Below are positions 19,690 to 27,820 of a stretch of 64,000 nucleotides of DNA, piece after piece. A model generated the notes under the pieces. The model was given only the letters and a program-made list of their open reading frames with translations. It made no database searches and was not told the DNA's origin. Source of the DNA: an uncultured Allomuricauda sp. Lineage in GTDB: Bacteria > Bacteroidota > Bacteroidia > Flavobacteriales > Flavobacteriaceae. The stretch is from NCBI RefSeq assembly GCF_947499695.1, contig NZ_CANMPQ010000002.1, positions 186,001 to 250,000 on the forward strand. The letters run 5' to 3'. A program made the translations under genes and the position numbers. The stretch's first letter is position 1; every line of letters starts with the position of its first letter.

Positions 19690-21447
19690 ATGCATATCAA
19701 AAAAAGGACCCTTTTCGTTGGCTTAATGGCCCTCTTTTTAGCTTTTTCAAGCCAATCCCAACAAAAAAAACGTCCAAATGTGATTTTGATAATCACAGAT
19801 GATCAAGGTTATGGAGATTTGGGTATAACCGGGAATGATCAAATAAAAACTCCCGTGCTGGATGCCTTTGCCAAGGAAAGTATCCGTTTCAATAACTTTT
19901 ATGTATCACCTGTGTGCGCCCCTACCCGTTCAAGTTTAATGACTGGCCGGTATTCTTTGCGAACAGGCGTTCGAGATACTTATAACGGAGGTGCCATTAT
20001 GGCTCCCAATGAAATAACCATAGCTGAAATGCTTAAACAAGGAGGTTATAGAGCTGGAGTTTTTGGCAAATGGCATTTGGGTGATAATTTCCCCAGCAGA
20101 CCCAATGATCAAGGTTTTGATGAGTCGCTAATTCATCTTTCGGGCGGCATGGGTCAAGTAGGCGATTTTACCACCTTTTTTGAAGGTAATCGCAGTTATT
20201 TTGATCCTGTTTTATGGCACAATGGTGAAAAAGAAAAGTACACAGGTTATTGTTCAGATATTTTTGCGGATAATGCCGTTGCATTTATCGAGGAAAATAG
20301 GGACCAACCTTTTTTCTGCTATCTCTCCTTCAACGCCCCTCATACACCTTTGCAGGTACCTGAAAAATACTACCAACAATATGCAAATATTGATCCATCC
20401 ATCGCTTTTGAAAAAAACAATTCGGCTTCACGAAAAATGAGTGAAAAAGACAAAGAAGATGCTAGAAAAGTTTATGCGATGGTCACGAATATTGATGATA
20501 ACGTGGGCAAGGTGCTAAATAAACTTGATACTCTCGGGATTTCGGACAATACCATTGTCATTTTCATGACGGACAATGGACCCCAACAACTCAGATATGT
20601 TGGCGGTATGCGAGGTTTAAAAGGAAGTGTTTATAGAGGTGGTGTTCGCGTTCCTTTCTTTTTTAGATACCCATCCCAATTCAAAAATAGCGGGGATATT
20701 GAAACTACAACTGCCCATATTGATGTTTTGCCTACTCTAGCACAATTATGCAATGTGGAAATTCCTTCGGATAGAAAAATTGACGGTAAAAATCTATTTC
20801 CTCTTTTGAATGATAAAAGTGTCGATTGGGGCGACAGGTCTTTATTTTTCTATTGGGCTCGTAGGTATCCAGAACTATATCATAATATCGCCATTCAAAA
20901 AGCAGATTACAAGCTAGTGGGGCAAACAAATTATAATTCCCCTATTGAGGAATTTGAGTTGTTCAACATTAATAAAGATCCAAATGAACAGCAGAATATT
21001 GTTGAAGAAAATACTAGCTTGGCGACGGACCTGAAAAACGAATTGGAAACCCATTACCAAGAACTCATTGCCTCTGAAAACATTATGAATCAGCCCTTGA
21101 TTGTTATAGGTTCAGAATTTGAAAACCCTATCATACTCAATAGAAATGATGCCTCTGGACAGCGAGGAATATGGGACCAAGAAGAAATCTATGGAAAATG
21201 GGAGGTACATATAAAAGAAGGAGCATATAATCTTAAGTTCAAGTTTATCAAACCCGTAGAAGCACAGGGAAGAATGTTTTTGGAAACCGGTGCGGTGGTC
21301 AATCAAATGAAGAACGAGGCCAAAACGGATATCATTGAAATGAAAAATGTGACGCTGCCGGAAATGAAGGGTTCACTTGTACCCTTCTATATGGTCAATA
21401 GGAAAAGAATCTTTCCTTTTTGGGTACAGTTGGAGAAAGTTAACTAG
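19690..21447 (+). CDS. Secreted sulfatase (formylglycine-dependent)
   Basis: 585 aa from ATG 19690 (MHIKKRTLFVGLMALFLAFSSQSQ), whose signal peptide supports this start over the in-frame GTG at 19624. The N-terminal metal site is PNVILIITDDQGYGDLG. The modification motif C-A-P-T-R (VCAPTRSSLMTGR) is the CxPxR type converted to formylglycine. Further motifs are GKWHLGD and MTDNGPQQ. It hydrolyses sulfate esters, probably of polysaccharides, in the periplasm. No maturase gene (anSME or FGE) and no SusCD pair lies in the window, so maturation must depend on a gene elsewhere. Confidence 0.93.
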   Translation: MHIKKRTLFVGLMALFLAFSSQSQQKKRPNVILIITDDQGYGDLGITGNDQIKTPVLDAFAKESIRFNNFYVSPVCAPTRSSLMTGRYSLRTGVRDTYNGGAIMAPNEITIAEMLKQGGYRAGVFGKWHLGDNFPSRPNDQGFDESLIHLSGGMGQVGDFTTFFEGNRSYFDPVLWHNGEKEKYTGYCSDIFADNAVAFIEENRDQPFFCYLSFNAPHTPLQVPEKYYQQYANIDPSIAFEKNNSASRKMSEKDKEDARKVYAMVTNIDDNVGKVLNKLDTLGISDNTIVIFMTDNGPQQLRYVGGMRGLKGSVYRGGVRVPFFFRYPSQFKNSGDIETTTAHIDVLPTLAQLCNVEIPSDRKIDGKNLFPLLNDKSVDWGDRSLFFYWARRYPELYHNIAIQKADYKLVGQTNYNSPIEEFELFNINKDPNEQQNIVEENTSLATDLKNELETHYQELIASENIMNQPLIVIGSEFENPIILNRNDASGQRGIWDQEEIYGKWEVHIKEGAYNLKFKFIKPVEAQGRMFLETGAVVNQMKNEAKTDIIEMKNVTLPEMKGSLVPFYMVNRKRIFPFWVQLEKVN

Positions 21448-21487
21448 TGCTCGGAAGTAGAGCTGTTTCAATAATACAGTTAAAATA

Positions 21488-21518
21488 GTTGTATATACAA
21501 CTCTATTCATTATCTTTG
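21488..21518 (+). promoter_or_regulatory. MarR promoter with palindromic operator on the -33 box
   Basis: The perfect 14-bp palindrome GTTGTATATACAAC (21488-21501) contains a TTG at 21489-21491. Nineteen nt later comes TATCTTTG (21511-21518), a perfect -7 element of the Bacteroidota type TAnnTTTG. A regulator bound to the palindrome would cover the -33 box and block transcription. Transcription should begin about 5-7 nt after 21518, at or next to the ATG at 21523, so the mRNA may be leaderless. The same palindrome recurs at 21968. Confidence 0.75.
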
Positions 21519-21522
21519 AATT

Positions 21523-21951
21523 ATGCCATCTAATTCAACGTATAGCAATATTGAACAGTGCAATCCTTCCAGCTGTATTTCAGGAAACATCATGAAATGC
21601 AAAAGGATAATCGCTAATATTTTCAGAAAGCATCTAAGGCCTTTCGGGATAACAGACAGTCAACTAAGTATTCTTTTTGTTGTTACGAAGGGAAATTCGG
21701 TCAACCAAAAACGAATATCGGAAAAGCTCCACATGGAAAAATCCACGGTAAATAGAAATCTAACCCGATTGGTTGAAAAACAATACATCTCTGGCGACGA
21801 GAACTCCTTTTTATTCATCACAGAAAACGGGAAGGAATTTCTTGAGGGTGTTTTGCCACACTGGAACAATGCCATGTCAGAAGTTAGGGGAATCTTGGAA
21901 AAGGATGGAGAAAACGCAATCAACTTGATATTAACCAAATTGAGCAGATAA
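21523..21951 (+). CDS. MarR-family transcriptional regulator
   Basis: 142 aa with a winged HTH: helices around ITDSQLSILFVVTKGNSVNQKRISEKLHMEKSTVNRNLTRLVEKQYI, then the wing GDENSFLFITENGKEF. The N-terminus has two cysteines (EQCNPSSCISG) and a third in MKCKRII that could sense oxidants or a metal, although MarR cysteine sensors vary. Identical palindromes lie on its promoter and just after its stop codon, indicating autoregulation. It probably also controls the membrane-protein gene that follows. The ligand is unknown. Confidence 0.9.
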   Translation: MPSNSTYSNIEQCNPSSCISGNIMKCKRIIANIFRKHLRPFGITDSQLSILFVVTKGNSVNQKRISEKLHMEKSTVNRNLTRLVEKQYISGDENSFLFITENGKEFLEGVLPHWNNAMSEVRGILEKDGENAINLILTKLSR

Positions 21952-21967
21952 AAATTTAATTCTATAA

Positions 21968-21981
21968 GTTGTATATACAAC
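21968..21981. promoter_or_regulatory. second copy of the MarR operator palindrome
   Basis: GTTGTATATACAAC is identical to the site at 21488-21501. It lies 16 nt after the marR stop codon and 16 nt before the next ATG. Its internal TTG is not followed at 19-21 nt by TAnnTTTG, so I see no promoter here; it may act as a roadblock or as an auxiliary operator looping to the first. Confidence 0.7.
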
Positions 21982-21997
21982 CATAAATTCAATAACC

Positions 21998-22699
21998 ATG
22001 ATAAAGGCTTCTTACGTTCTGTTGTTTGTTATTCTTTTAACCATTCTTCTGTGGGGTTTAAACAATGCTCTGTTAAAAACTGGCTCTACCCCTGCTAAAA
22101 GAAATCGAATCTTGCTACTCACTTTGATAGGCATATTGTCTTGGTTGACATTACAGTTTTTCGTCTGGAACACTGGATTCTATTACGACTTGTCCTTGCC
22201 TCCACGAATTCCGCTGTTTATGGTCTTCCCTGTATTTCTGTTTACCTTTTTATTCCTGAATAGGGATAGAAACCATAAAGTACTTTCGGCTATTCCGATA
22301 GCACTTCCCATAGCCATTCAGAGTTTTAGGGCGGTCATAGAGGTTTTATTTTATTTTACGTTTTTGAACAATATTTTACCTGTTCAAGTGACCTTTGAAG
22401 GTTCTAATTATGACGTGTTAATAGGATTGTCTGCCATAGTCATGGCGGTTTACGCCAATCGAACAAATAGTTCAAGAAAGATTCTTTTAATATGGAATGT
22501 TATCGGAATTCTTGTGGTACTGTTCGCAGCTTTTATATTTATAACCTCATTCTACCTGCCAACCATTTGGGGCAATTCTGGTATCCCGCTCGAGTTTAAT
22601 CAGTTCCCTTATTTATTACTTCCAACATTTTTAATGCCATTTGCCGTTTTTCTTCATGCTTTATCTATTATTCAATTAACCAGAAAACCGAAGGAATGA
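21998..22699 (+). CDS. Integral membrane protein, function unknown (likely MarR-controlled)
   Basis: 233 aa, very hydrophobic, with about seven membrane helices and no signal peptide cleavage site. Charged residues are few and mostly at loop positions (TPAKRNR, NRDRNHK, RTNSSRK). I recognise no domain. Its start lies 16 nt after the second operator palindrome and 46 nt after marR, on the same strand, so it is the obvious target of that regulator. Possible roles such as a small-molecule exporter or membrane sensor are not supported by any motif. Confidence 0.75.
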   Translation: MIKASYVLLFVILLTILLWGLNNALLKTGSTPAKRNRILLLTLIGILSWLTLQFFVWNTGFYYDLSLPPRIPLFMVFPVFLFTFLFLNRDRNHKVLSAIPIALPIAIQSFRAVIEVLFYFTFLNNILPVQVTFEGSNYDVLIGLSAIVMAVYANRTNSSRKILLIWNVIGILVVLFAAFIFITSFYLPTIWGNSGIPLEFNQFPYLLLPTFLMPFAVFLHALSIIQLTRKPKE

Positions 22700-22823
22700 G
22701 ATTCTAAATACACACAATTCTTATCTGTTCGTCAATTCCTCGGAAAATAATCTGCCCCTTTTTATTATCTTACCGAACAAGTACAATTTATAGGTCACGT
22801 TTGGCCTTTTCAGAGGTTGTCAT

Positions 22824-23774
22824 ATGGCAAATATTACCAGGGAAGACATTCAAATAATAAATAAGCATAGCAATTGGTCTGAAAAAGGTATTGCCAAAAC
22901 CCTAAAACAAAACGTTTATAATACCTCGCATACTTGGCAAGCGTTCCTGAAGCTGTTTTTACTATGTTTGGGAGTTTCTTTTATCACCTTTGGGATTCTC
23001 TTTTTCTTCGCATACAATTGGGCTGACCTACACAAGTTTATCAAGATTGGATTGGTTGAGGGGTTAATTATAGCGATAGCGCTTATAGTTCTCTACTCCC
23101 GTATGAGTCAATTAATCAAAAATGTTCTCATAACCGCAGCTTCAATATTAGTTGGTGTATTATTGGCTGTTTTTGGGCAGATTTATCAAACAGGGGCCAA
23201 TGCATATGATCTCTTTTTAGGTTGGACCCTATTAATTAGTCTGTGGGTATTCGTTTCAAATTTTGCCCCATTATGGCTTCTTTATATTATTCTGCTGAAC
23301 ACCACATTTATGTTGTACACAAAACAAGTTGCCCATGATTGGTCCGCAGATTTTGTGTATACCTTATTCTTTGTTTTCAACACCTTGATTGCTCTCATTT
23401 TTATTATAGCATCAAAATTCAAATACAAAATTCACGCCCCCATATGGCTACAGAACATTCTGCTATTATATATAGTTTCTATCGGCACATTGGGTTTTCT
23501 ACAGGGAATTTTTGATGGACAAGGCTCCTCTTTTGCCCTCTTTTATACAATTGTTCTACTTTTCTTTGGAGCCGGCATATGGTATGGTATTAAACATAAA
23601 CAAATCATCTATGTGTCCTTGATTCCATTTGGTGGCATTATTATAATTTCAGCTTTCCTAATTGAATTATCGGATGGTGCGCCCATGTTTCTTACTGTCG
23701 GTTTGTTCATTGTTATCAGTATCTCTCTATTGATTATGTCATTACTTAAACTACAGCGAAAATGGAAAGGATAA
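22824..23774 (+). CDS. DUF2157-domain membrane protein
   Basis: 316 aa. A cytoplasmic N-terminus of about 50 residues (ITREDIQIINKHSNWSEKGIAKTL) resembles the start of DUF2157 proteins. Eight or nine membrane helices follow, including the family-typical LAVFGQIYQTGANAYDLFLGW. It is the first gene of a three-gene set overlapping by 13 and 14 nt with the next two (DUF4401 and GDYXXLXY). This order recurs in many proteobacteria and Bacteroidota (family knowledge). The function of the set is not established. Confidence 0.88.
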   Translation: MANITREDIQIINKHSNWSEKGIAKTLKQNVYNTSHTWQAFLKLFLLCLGVSFITFGILFFFAYNWADLHKFIKIGLVEGLIIAIALIVLYSRMSQLIKNVLITAASILVGVLLAVFGQIYQTGANAYDLFLGWTLLISLWVFVSNFAPLWLLYIILLNTTFMLYTKQVAHDWSADFVYTLFFVFNTLIALIFIIASKFKYKIHAPIWLQNILLLYIVSIGTLGFLQGIFDGQGSSFALFYTIVLLFFGAGIWYGIKHKQIIYVSLIPFGGIIIISAFLIELSDGAPMFLTVGLFIVISISLLIMSLLKLQRKWKG

Positions 23775-24838
23775 AAGCCATAGAAAAGTTGTTGAGTGAC
23801 ATTCAATCCGAGGAGGAAAACACTTTTGTTTGTGACAAAAAAGCTATTCTATCAGCTTATCAGAACACAGATGTCAGCCAACCGGGTATAGCAATCAAAC
23901 TTCTGTCCGTTTTTGGTGGTTTTTTAGCTTCATTGGCGCTCTTTGGTTTTATGGGGATAGTTGGAGTCTTTGATTCTGAATATGGAATACTGGCCGTTGG
24001 TATATGTGCTATTATTTTTTCATGGATACTTAACAAGAAAGAGGATAACCTCATTTTCGACACTTTCAGCGTTTCCATATTCATAATAGGTGTAGTTAGC
24101 TTGGCTTTTGGTCTGTTGAATTTAAACCTCGATGAAAACACAGTCATTTTCATAATCATAGCTATAGCTCTTGCAAGTTTATATGTAATGCAGAATTATA
24201 TCTTGTCCTTTGTCTCCACCGTAACCATAGGTGCCTGTTTGCTCACATGGATCATATCTAATGATCTCTACGATTTTATTCACATTTACATTACTTTTTA
24301 TGTGCTATTAATGGGTTTTTGGTTTTTGTGCGAAGCAAAAATCATGAATTCAAGTGCTAAATTGTCCCTGCTCTACAGTCCTTTGCGCATCGGTATTGTA
24401 GTTTCTTTTTTAATCGGTTTAATTACACTAGGCATTAGGGGTTTGATTCCTATAGATCAAAATTACATCTGGATTTCCTCCATTTTTATTTGGGCTGGAG
24501 TCCTGTTTCTTGTGCATAATATCATTGGGGTCGTTGGACTGGAGGAATCCAAACATAAATCCGCAATCTACGGCTTAACCGTCTTATTTTTGCTTCCCAC
24601 AATATTCTGTCCTTCAATTTCCGGAGCCATCTTAATCGTTCTATTGGGATTTTACGTCAATCATAAAACCAGCTTTATAATTGGCATTGTTGCTTTGGTC
24701 TATTTTGTTTCGCAATACTATTATGACCTCAGTTTTACCTTGTTGACCAAATCCCTCATCTTGATTTCATCAGGAGCGGTACTATTAGTTTTCTATATGT
24801 TCATCCAAAAAATGCTCAAGGGGAATGAAAAAATATAA
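23762..24838 (+). CDS. DUF4401-domain membrane protein
   Basis: 358 aa with about ten to eleven membrane helices after a cytoplasmic N-terminus of about 45 residues. Position between the DUF2157 and GDYXXLXY genes, and the size, agree with DUF4401. It starts 13 nt inside the end of the preceding gene and is overlapped 14 nt by the next, so all three are translationally coupled. No catalytic motif is seen. Assignment rests partly on gene order. Confidence 0.83.
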   Translation: MERIKAIEKLLSDIQSEEENTFVCDKKAILSAYQNTDVSQPGIAIKLLSVFGGFLASLALFGFMGIVGVFDSEYGILAVGICAIIFSWILNKKEDNLIFDTFSVSIFIIGVVSLAFGLLNLNLDENTVIFIIIAIALASLYVMQNYILSFVSTVTIGACLLTWIISNDLYDFIHIYITFYVLLMGFWFLCEAKIMNSSAKLSLLYSPLRIGIVVSFLIGLITLGIRGLIPIDQNYIWISSIFIWAGVLFLVHNIIGVVGLEESKHKSAIYGLTVLFLLPTIFCPSISGAILIVLLGFYVNHKTSFIIGIVALVYFVSQYYYDLSFTLLTKSLILISSGAVLLVFYMFIQKMLKGNEKI

Positions 24839-25313
24839 GTGGGTCATCATCCTTTTAAATCTATTGATCCTATTGTTGGTCTTTAACAACAATGTGATAA
24901 AAAAGGAGTCTATGCTATCCGAGGGCAAGCTTGTGCTATTGGAACTAGCCCCGGTAGACCCAAGATCGCTCATTCAAGGAGATTATATGCGTCTCCGCTA
25001 TACCATTTCTGAAGGCATCGATACTGATAGCATCCCAAAACGAGGTTTTTGCGTGGTCAAACTTTTACCCAATGGCACTGCAGAGCGGGTTCGCTTACAA
25101 GAAGAAACGACACCTATCTATGAAAATGAGCACCTTATTGAATTTACTGCTGCAAATTGGTGGGGGATAAACATTGGGGCTGAGTCTTTTTTCTTTCAAG
25201 AAGGAGAAGCTGAAAAATATGAAGTGGCAAAATATGGTGGATTGAAAATAGATGACCAAGGAAACAGTGTATTGGTTGGTTTGTATGATGAAGATTTAAA
25301 GAAAATAGAATAA
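24825..25313 (+). CDS. GDYXXLXY-domain protein, membrane-anchored
   Basis: 162 aa. One N-terminal membrane anchor (KWVIILLNLLILLLVFNN) is followed by the eponymous motif IQGDYMRLRY at about residues 53-62 and a periplasmic beta-rich region. The motif identifies the GDYXXLXY family, which is nearly always encoded with DUF2157 and DUF4401 proteins. It likely assembles with those two membrane proteins. No enzymatic residue pattern is known for the family. Confidence 0.92.
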   Translation: MKKYKWVIILLNLLILLLVFNNNVIKKESMLSEGKLVLLELAPVDPRSLIQGDYMRLRYTISEGIDTDSIPKRGFCVVKLLPNGTAERVRLQEETTPIYENEHLIEFTAANWWGINIGAESFFFQEGEAEKYEVAKYGGLKIDDQGNSVLVGLYDEDLKKIE

Positions 25314-25327
25314 CCCTATTTTTGAAG

Positions 25328-26569
25328 ATGCAAAAACTCAAGGTGTGCGAACTTTTTGCCGGTGTAGGCGGTTTTCGACTCGGATTGGAAAACACAGGCA
25401 ATTATGAGGTGGTATGGAGCAACCAATGGGAACCATCCACAAAAACACAGCATGCCTCTTTGGTATATGAAGCCCGATTTGGTTCTAAAAACCACTCCAA
25501 TGTGAATATCGAAGAAGTGTCAACTTCTAAAATTCCCGACCATGATATATTGGTAGGCGGATTTCCCTGTCAAGATTATTCTGTGGCCACTACACTAAAA
25601 AATTCCAAAGGACTAATTGGCAAAAAAGGGGTGCTATGGTGGTCCATTCATCGTATTCTTTCCGAAAAAGAAAACAAGCCTAAATATCTTTTTTTTGAAA
25701 ATGTGGACCGATTATTAAAGTCCCCATCAACGCAGAGAGGACGGGATTTTGCCGTTATGCTCAAAAGTTTGAACAATCTGGGCTATGCCGTAGAGTGGCG
25801 GGTAATCAATGCCGCAGAATACGGAATGCCCCAACGCAGGAGACGGGTCTTTTTTCTAGGGTACCATAAATCCACAGCCATTTATAAGAAGTTGGTCAAT
25901 CAAAACCCTATGGATTGGCTTTTGGAACATGGCACCATTGCTTCATCATTTCCAGTTAAGAAGTTAGGTGCTCCCGTTTCTTTTTCTTTGGACAAAGATT
26001 TGGTGTCGCTCTCCGATTCGTTCAATGCAGATAAAGAACTTTCTCCTTTTCTAAATTCAGGGCTCTGTATTGAGAATGAAATAGACACTATAAAGACAGC
26101 AGCTGATTATTATGGCTCTCGTAATGTTCTTTCCGACATTATTGAGAACAATAATGAAGTGGAGTTTTCAATTCCAGAAGCTGATATTCCAAAATGGGAA
26201 TATTTAAAAGGGTCCAAAAAAGAAATTCGCAAAACCAAAGATGGTTTTGAATATAATTATAGCGAGGGAAGTATGGTATTTCCTGATGCACTTGATCAAC
26301 CTTCCAGAACAATAATAACCGGTGAGGGCGGTAAATCCCCATCTCGGTTTAAGCACGTAGTCCAAACCTCAGCAGGACTTCGAAGACTTTCTCCTGTTGA
26401 ATTGGAACGGTTGAACATGTTTCCTGATGATCACACCAAATTGGAGGGTATCTCCAACACCAAAAGAGCTTTTTTTATGGGCAATGCGCTTGTGGTAGGT
26501 GTAGTGGAACAAATGGGCAATGTATTGTTCCAGAAAATCGATGCCCTTGAAAAGCAACTTCAAAGCTGA
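25328..26569 (+). CDS. DNA (cytosine-5-)-methyltransferase of a type II R-M system
   Basis: 413 aa from ATG 25328 (an in-frame TTG lies at 25322). C5-MTase motifs in order: I LFAGVGGFRLGLEN, IV GGFPCQDYSVA with catalytic Cys near residue 82, VI FFENVDRLL, VIII MPQRRRRVF, and X AFFMGNALVVGVV. The variable target-recognition region spans about 200-335. It methylates cytosine in an unknown site, protecting DNA from the nuclease encoded by the overlapping next gene. A truncated second copy of the C-terminal region lies at 34000-34274. Confidence 0.95.
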   Translation: MQKLKVCELFAGVGGFRLGLENTGNYEVVWSNQWEPSTKTQHASLVYEARFGSKNHSNVNIEEVSTSKIPDHDILVGGFPCQDYSVATTLKNSKGLIGKKGVLWWSIHRILSEKENKPKYLFFENVDRLLKSPSTQRGRDFAVMLKSLNNLGYAVEWRVINAAEYGMPQRRRRVFFLGYHKSTAIYKKLVNQNPMDWLLEHGTIASSFPVKKLGAPVSFSLDKDLVSLSDSFNADKELSPFLNSGLCIENEIDTIKTAADYYGSRNVLSDIIENNNEVEFSIPEADIPKWEYLKGSKKEIRKTKDGFEYNYSEGSMVFPDALDQPSRTIITGEGGKSPSRFKHVVQTSAGLRRLSPVELERLNMFPDDHTKLEGISNTKRAFFMGNALVVGVVEQMGNVLFQKIDALEKQLQS

Positions 26570-27155
26570 CCTCGCCAAAGAAAAAAGACTGAGCATTTTA
26601 CTGGATTCTTATTATCAAAAAAACTTGAAGTTTTATGATTTTGAGCGGACACAGCATCTAAAACAGCAATTGGATGGGATTGACCTTGTTCTAAAGAACA
26701 AAACGACCCAACAAGTCCATTTTGTGGATGAAAAAGCCCAATTGGATTATATAAATGAATCACTACCGACTTTTGCTTTCGAACTTTTATATCAAAAAAA
26801 CGGTGCTGAAAAACCCGGGTGGCTTTTTGACAAAAAGAAGCAAACCCATTTTTACGCTTTGGCTACCAACATCTTTTCTGATGAAAAAGGAATTTATACC
26901 TCCTGCAATGTCACCTTTGTGAATAGGCAAAAATTGATTTCGTATCTAATTGAAAGAGGTTTGACCTTACATCTATTGCAAAAGACCATCTCAGCTAATA
27001 AAAGCCTACATGGAAAACTGGTTATGGACAATCTTGACCCAAAAACTGAAGGTTATTTGTTCTTTTCAAGAAAAAATAAAGCGGAAAATCCTATAAATCT
27101 AGTGTTAAGGTTGGAGTTTTTATTAAAGATTGGTGTAGGCAAGCAGTTGGTTTAA
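26541..27155 (+). CDS. Putative type II restriction endonuclease, PD-(D/E)XK fold
   Basis: 204 aa from ATG 26541, 29 nt inside the methyltransferase gene. A PD-(D/E)XK-like core is visible: GID with D48, then strand HFVDEKAQ with D63 and K65 (D-x-K). A long mixed region follows (TFAFELLYQKN, GWLFDKKKQTHFYALATN). I do not recognise the specific enzyme family. The gene arrangement, size and catalytic pattern fit a nuclease cognate to the methyltransferase. In the decayed copy at 34000-34274 the corresponding residues read VNENA, consistent with loss of activity in a dead copy. The cleavage site is unknown. Confidence 0.75.
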   Translation: MPLKSNFKADLAKEKRLSILLDSYYQKNLKFYDFERTQHLKQQLDGIDLVLKNKTTQQVHFVDEKAQLDYINESLPTFAFELLYQKNGAEKPGWLFDKKKQTHFYALATNIFSDEKGIYTSCNVTFVNRQKLISYLIERGLTLHLLQKTISANKSLHGKLVMDNLDPKTEGYLFFSRKNKAENPINLVLRLEFLLKIGVGKQLV

Positions 27156-27324
27156 TTAGGAAGCATAATAAAACTACATTATCTCTTACATTAAACCATA
27201 ATGAAAATTCATCTCAATAATCTCGGATAGCAGTATAGGAATAGCAAAAAGCCATTGAAATTACAGAGTTGTGTAATGTTGAAGAAAAATTTACTTCATA
27301 TATATCCTGTCACGGCATTGCAGC

Positions 27325-27347
27325 GCATACTATGCTCAACAGTATGC
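27325..27347 (+). terminator. candidate terminator of the R-M operon
   Basis: GCATACT-N9-AGTATGC forms a 7-bp stem about 170 nt after the nuclease stop codon. It is followed by CATAAAATAACTT rather than a clean T-run, so termination is only plausible. Confidence 0.35.
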
Positions 27348-27392
27348 CATAAAATAACTTAACCAATAAGTAGATGGTCAATTGAGCACAGT

Positions 27393-27426
27393 AAATAATA
27401 GCGGGGACATACCCCCACTATTATTT
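27393..27426 (-). terminator. terminator hairpin of the peptide operon
   Basis: AAATAATAG (27393-27401) pairs with CTATTATTT (27418-27426), and inside this GGGG pairs with CCCC after one mismatch. On the minus strand it begins about 10 nt after the stop codon of the last peptide gene. The 3' arm ends in ATTATTT, a partial U-rich end. Confidence 0.65.
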
Positions 27427-27436
27427 GTTTAATCTG

Positions 27437-27574
27437 TTACTTTGAGGCGGACAATGCTAGCGCAGAAGCTACAAAGCCCACTAATAAACCTAGTAAAAAA
27501 CCAAACCCACCCGAGACTGCACGAGCTTCTTGTGCGCTAAGCTCGGTCAGTTGTAAATTTTCTAAATTTTTCAT
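27437..27574 (-). CDS. Double-glycine-leader peptide 1 (class IIb bacteriocin-like)
   Basis: 45 codons. The leader begins MKNLENLQLTEL and ends AVSGG at residues 19-23, with the usual Leu/Glu pattern of double-glycine leaders. The predicted mature part is 22 residues, from FGFLLGLLVGF to LSASK. It is almost wholly hydrophobic, with a GxxxG motif (GLLVG) and a single Lys at the end. C39-peptidase ABC exporters cut after such GG sites, and one is encoded in the same strand block (30195-32372). Leaders starting MKNLEN...ELxxxE...GG are annotated in Flavobacteria as lactobin A/cerein 7B-type class IIb bacteriocins (family knowledge). The gene is too short for most callers. Antimicrobial activity is inferred, not shown. 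Confidence 0.87.
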   Translation of the reverse strand: MKNLENLQLTELSAQEARAVSGGFGFLLGLLVGFVASALALSASK

Positions 27575-27602
27575 GTTTCAAGCTTTTGGATTAATAATTA
27601 TT

Positions 27603-27737
27603 TTACTTGTCAAAAAATATCATTGCAAGGGCTGTTCCAACCAGAAATCCTGCAAGAAGACCAAGAAACCCTCCATTTACTTCTTGAGTTTCAGTAACTC
27701 TTAGCTCTGAAACCCCGTAACTTTCTAAATTTTTCAT
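27603..27737 (-). CDS. Double-glycine-leader peptide 2 (class IIb bacteriocin-like)
   Basis: 44 codons, 28 nt upstream of peptide 1. The leader (MKNLESYGVSEL...EVNGG) is also 23 residues and shares MKNLE and the EL/GG positions with its partner. The predicted mature part is 21 residues, FLGLLAGFLVG followed by TALAMIFFDK, with two overlapping GxxxG motifs (GLLAG, GFLVG). Both mature peptides start with Phe, span about one membrane thickness and differ in sequence. That is the arrangement of two-peptide class IIb bacteriocins, in which GxxxG motifs pair the helices. Both genes share a downstream hairpin and are probably co-transcribed. Confidence 0.87.
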   Translation of the reverse strand: MKNLESYGVSELRVTETQEVNGGFLGLLAGFLVGTALAMIFFDK

Positions 27738-27820
27738 TTTTAGAATTTTTATGTTAAACATTTATTTTTTTGTAATCAAAACCCGGAAATTTCTTAAGCG
27801 CCCGGTTTTTCATTACATAC

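Larger units (their letters stand above)
27156..27436. other. intergenic region between R-M operon and peptide genes
   Basis: 281 nt without a gene. I checked all ATG-initiated frames on both strands and found none above about 15 codons. It holds two hairpins, described separately, that would end the convergent transcripts arriving from each side. Confidence 0.6.
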
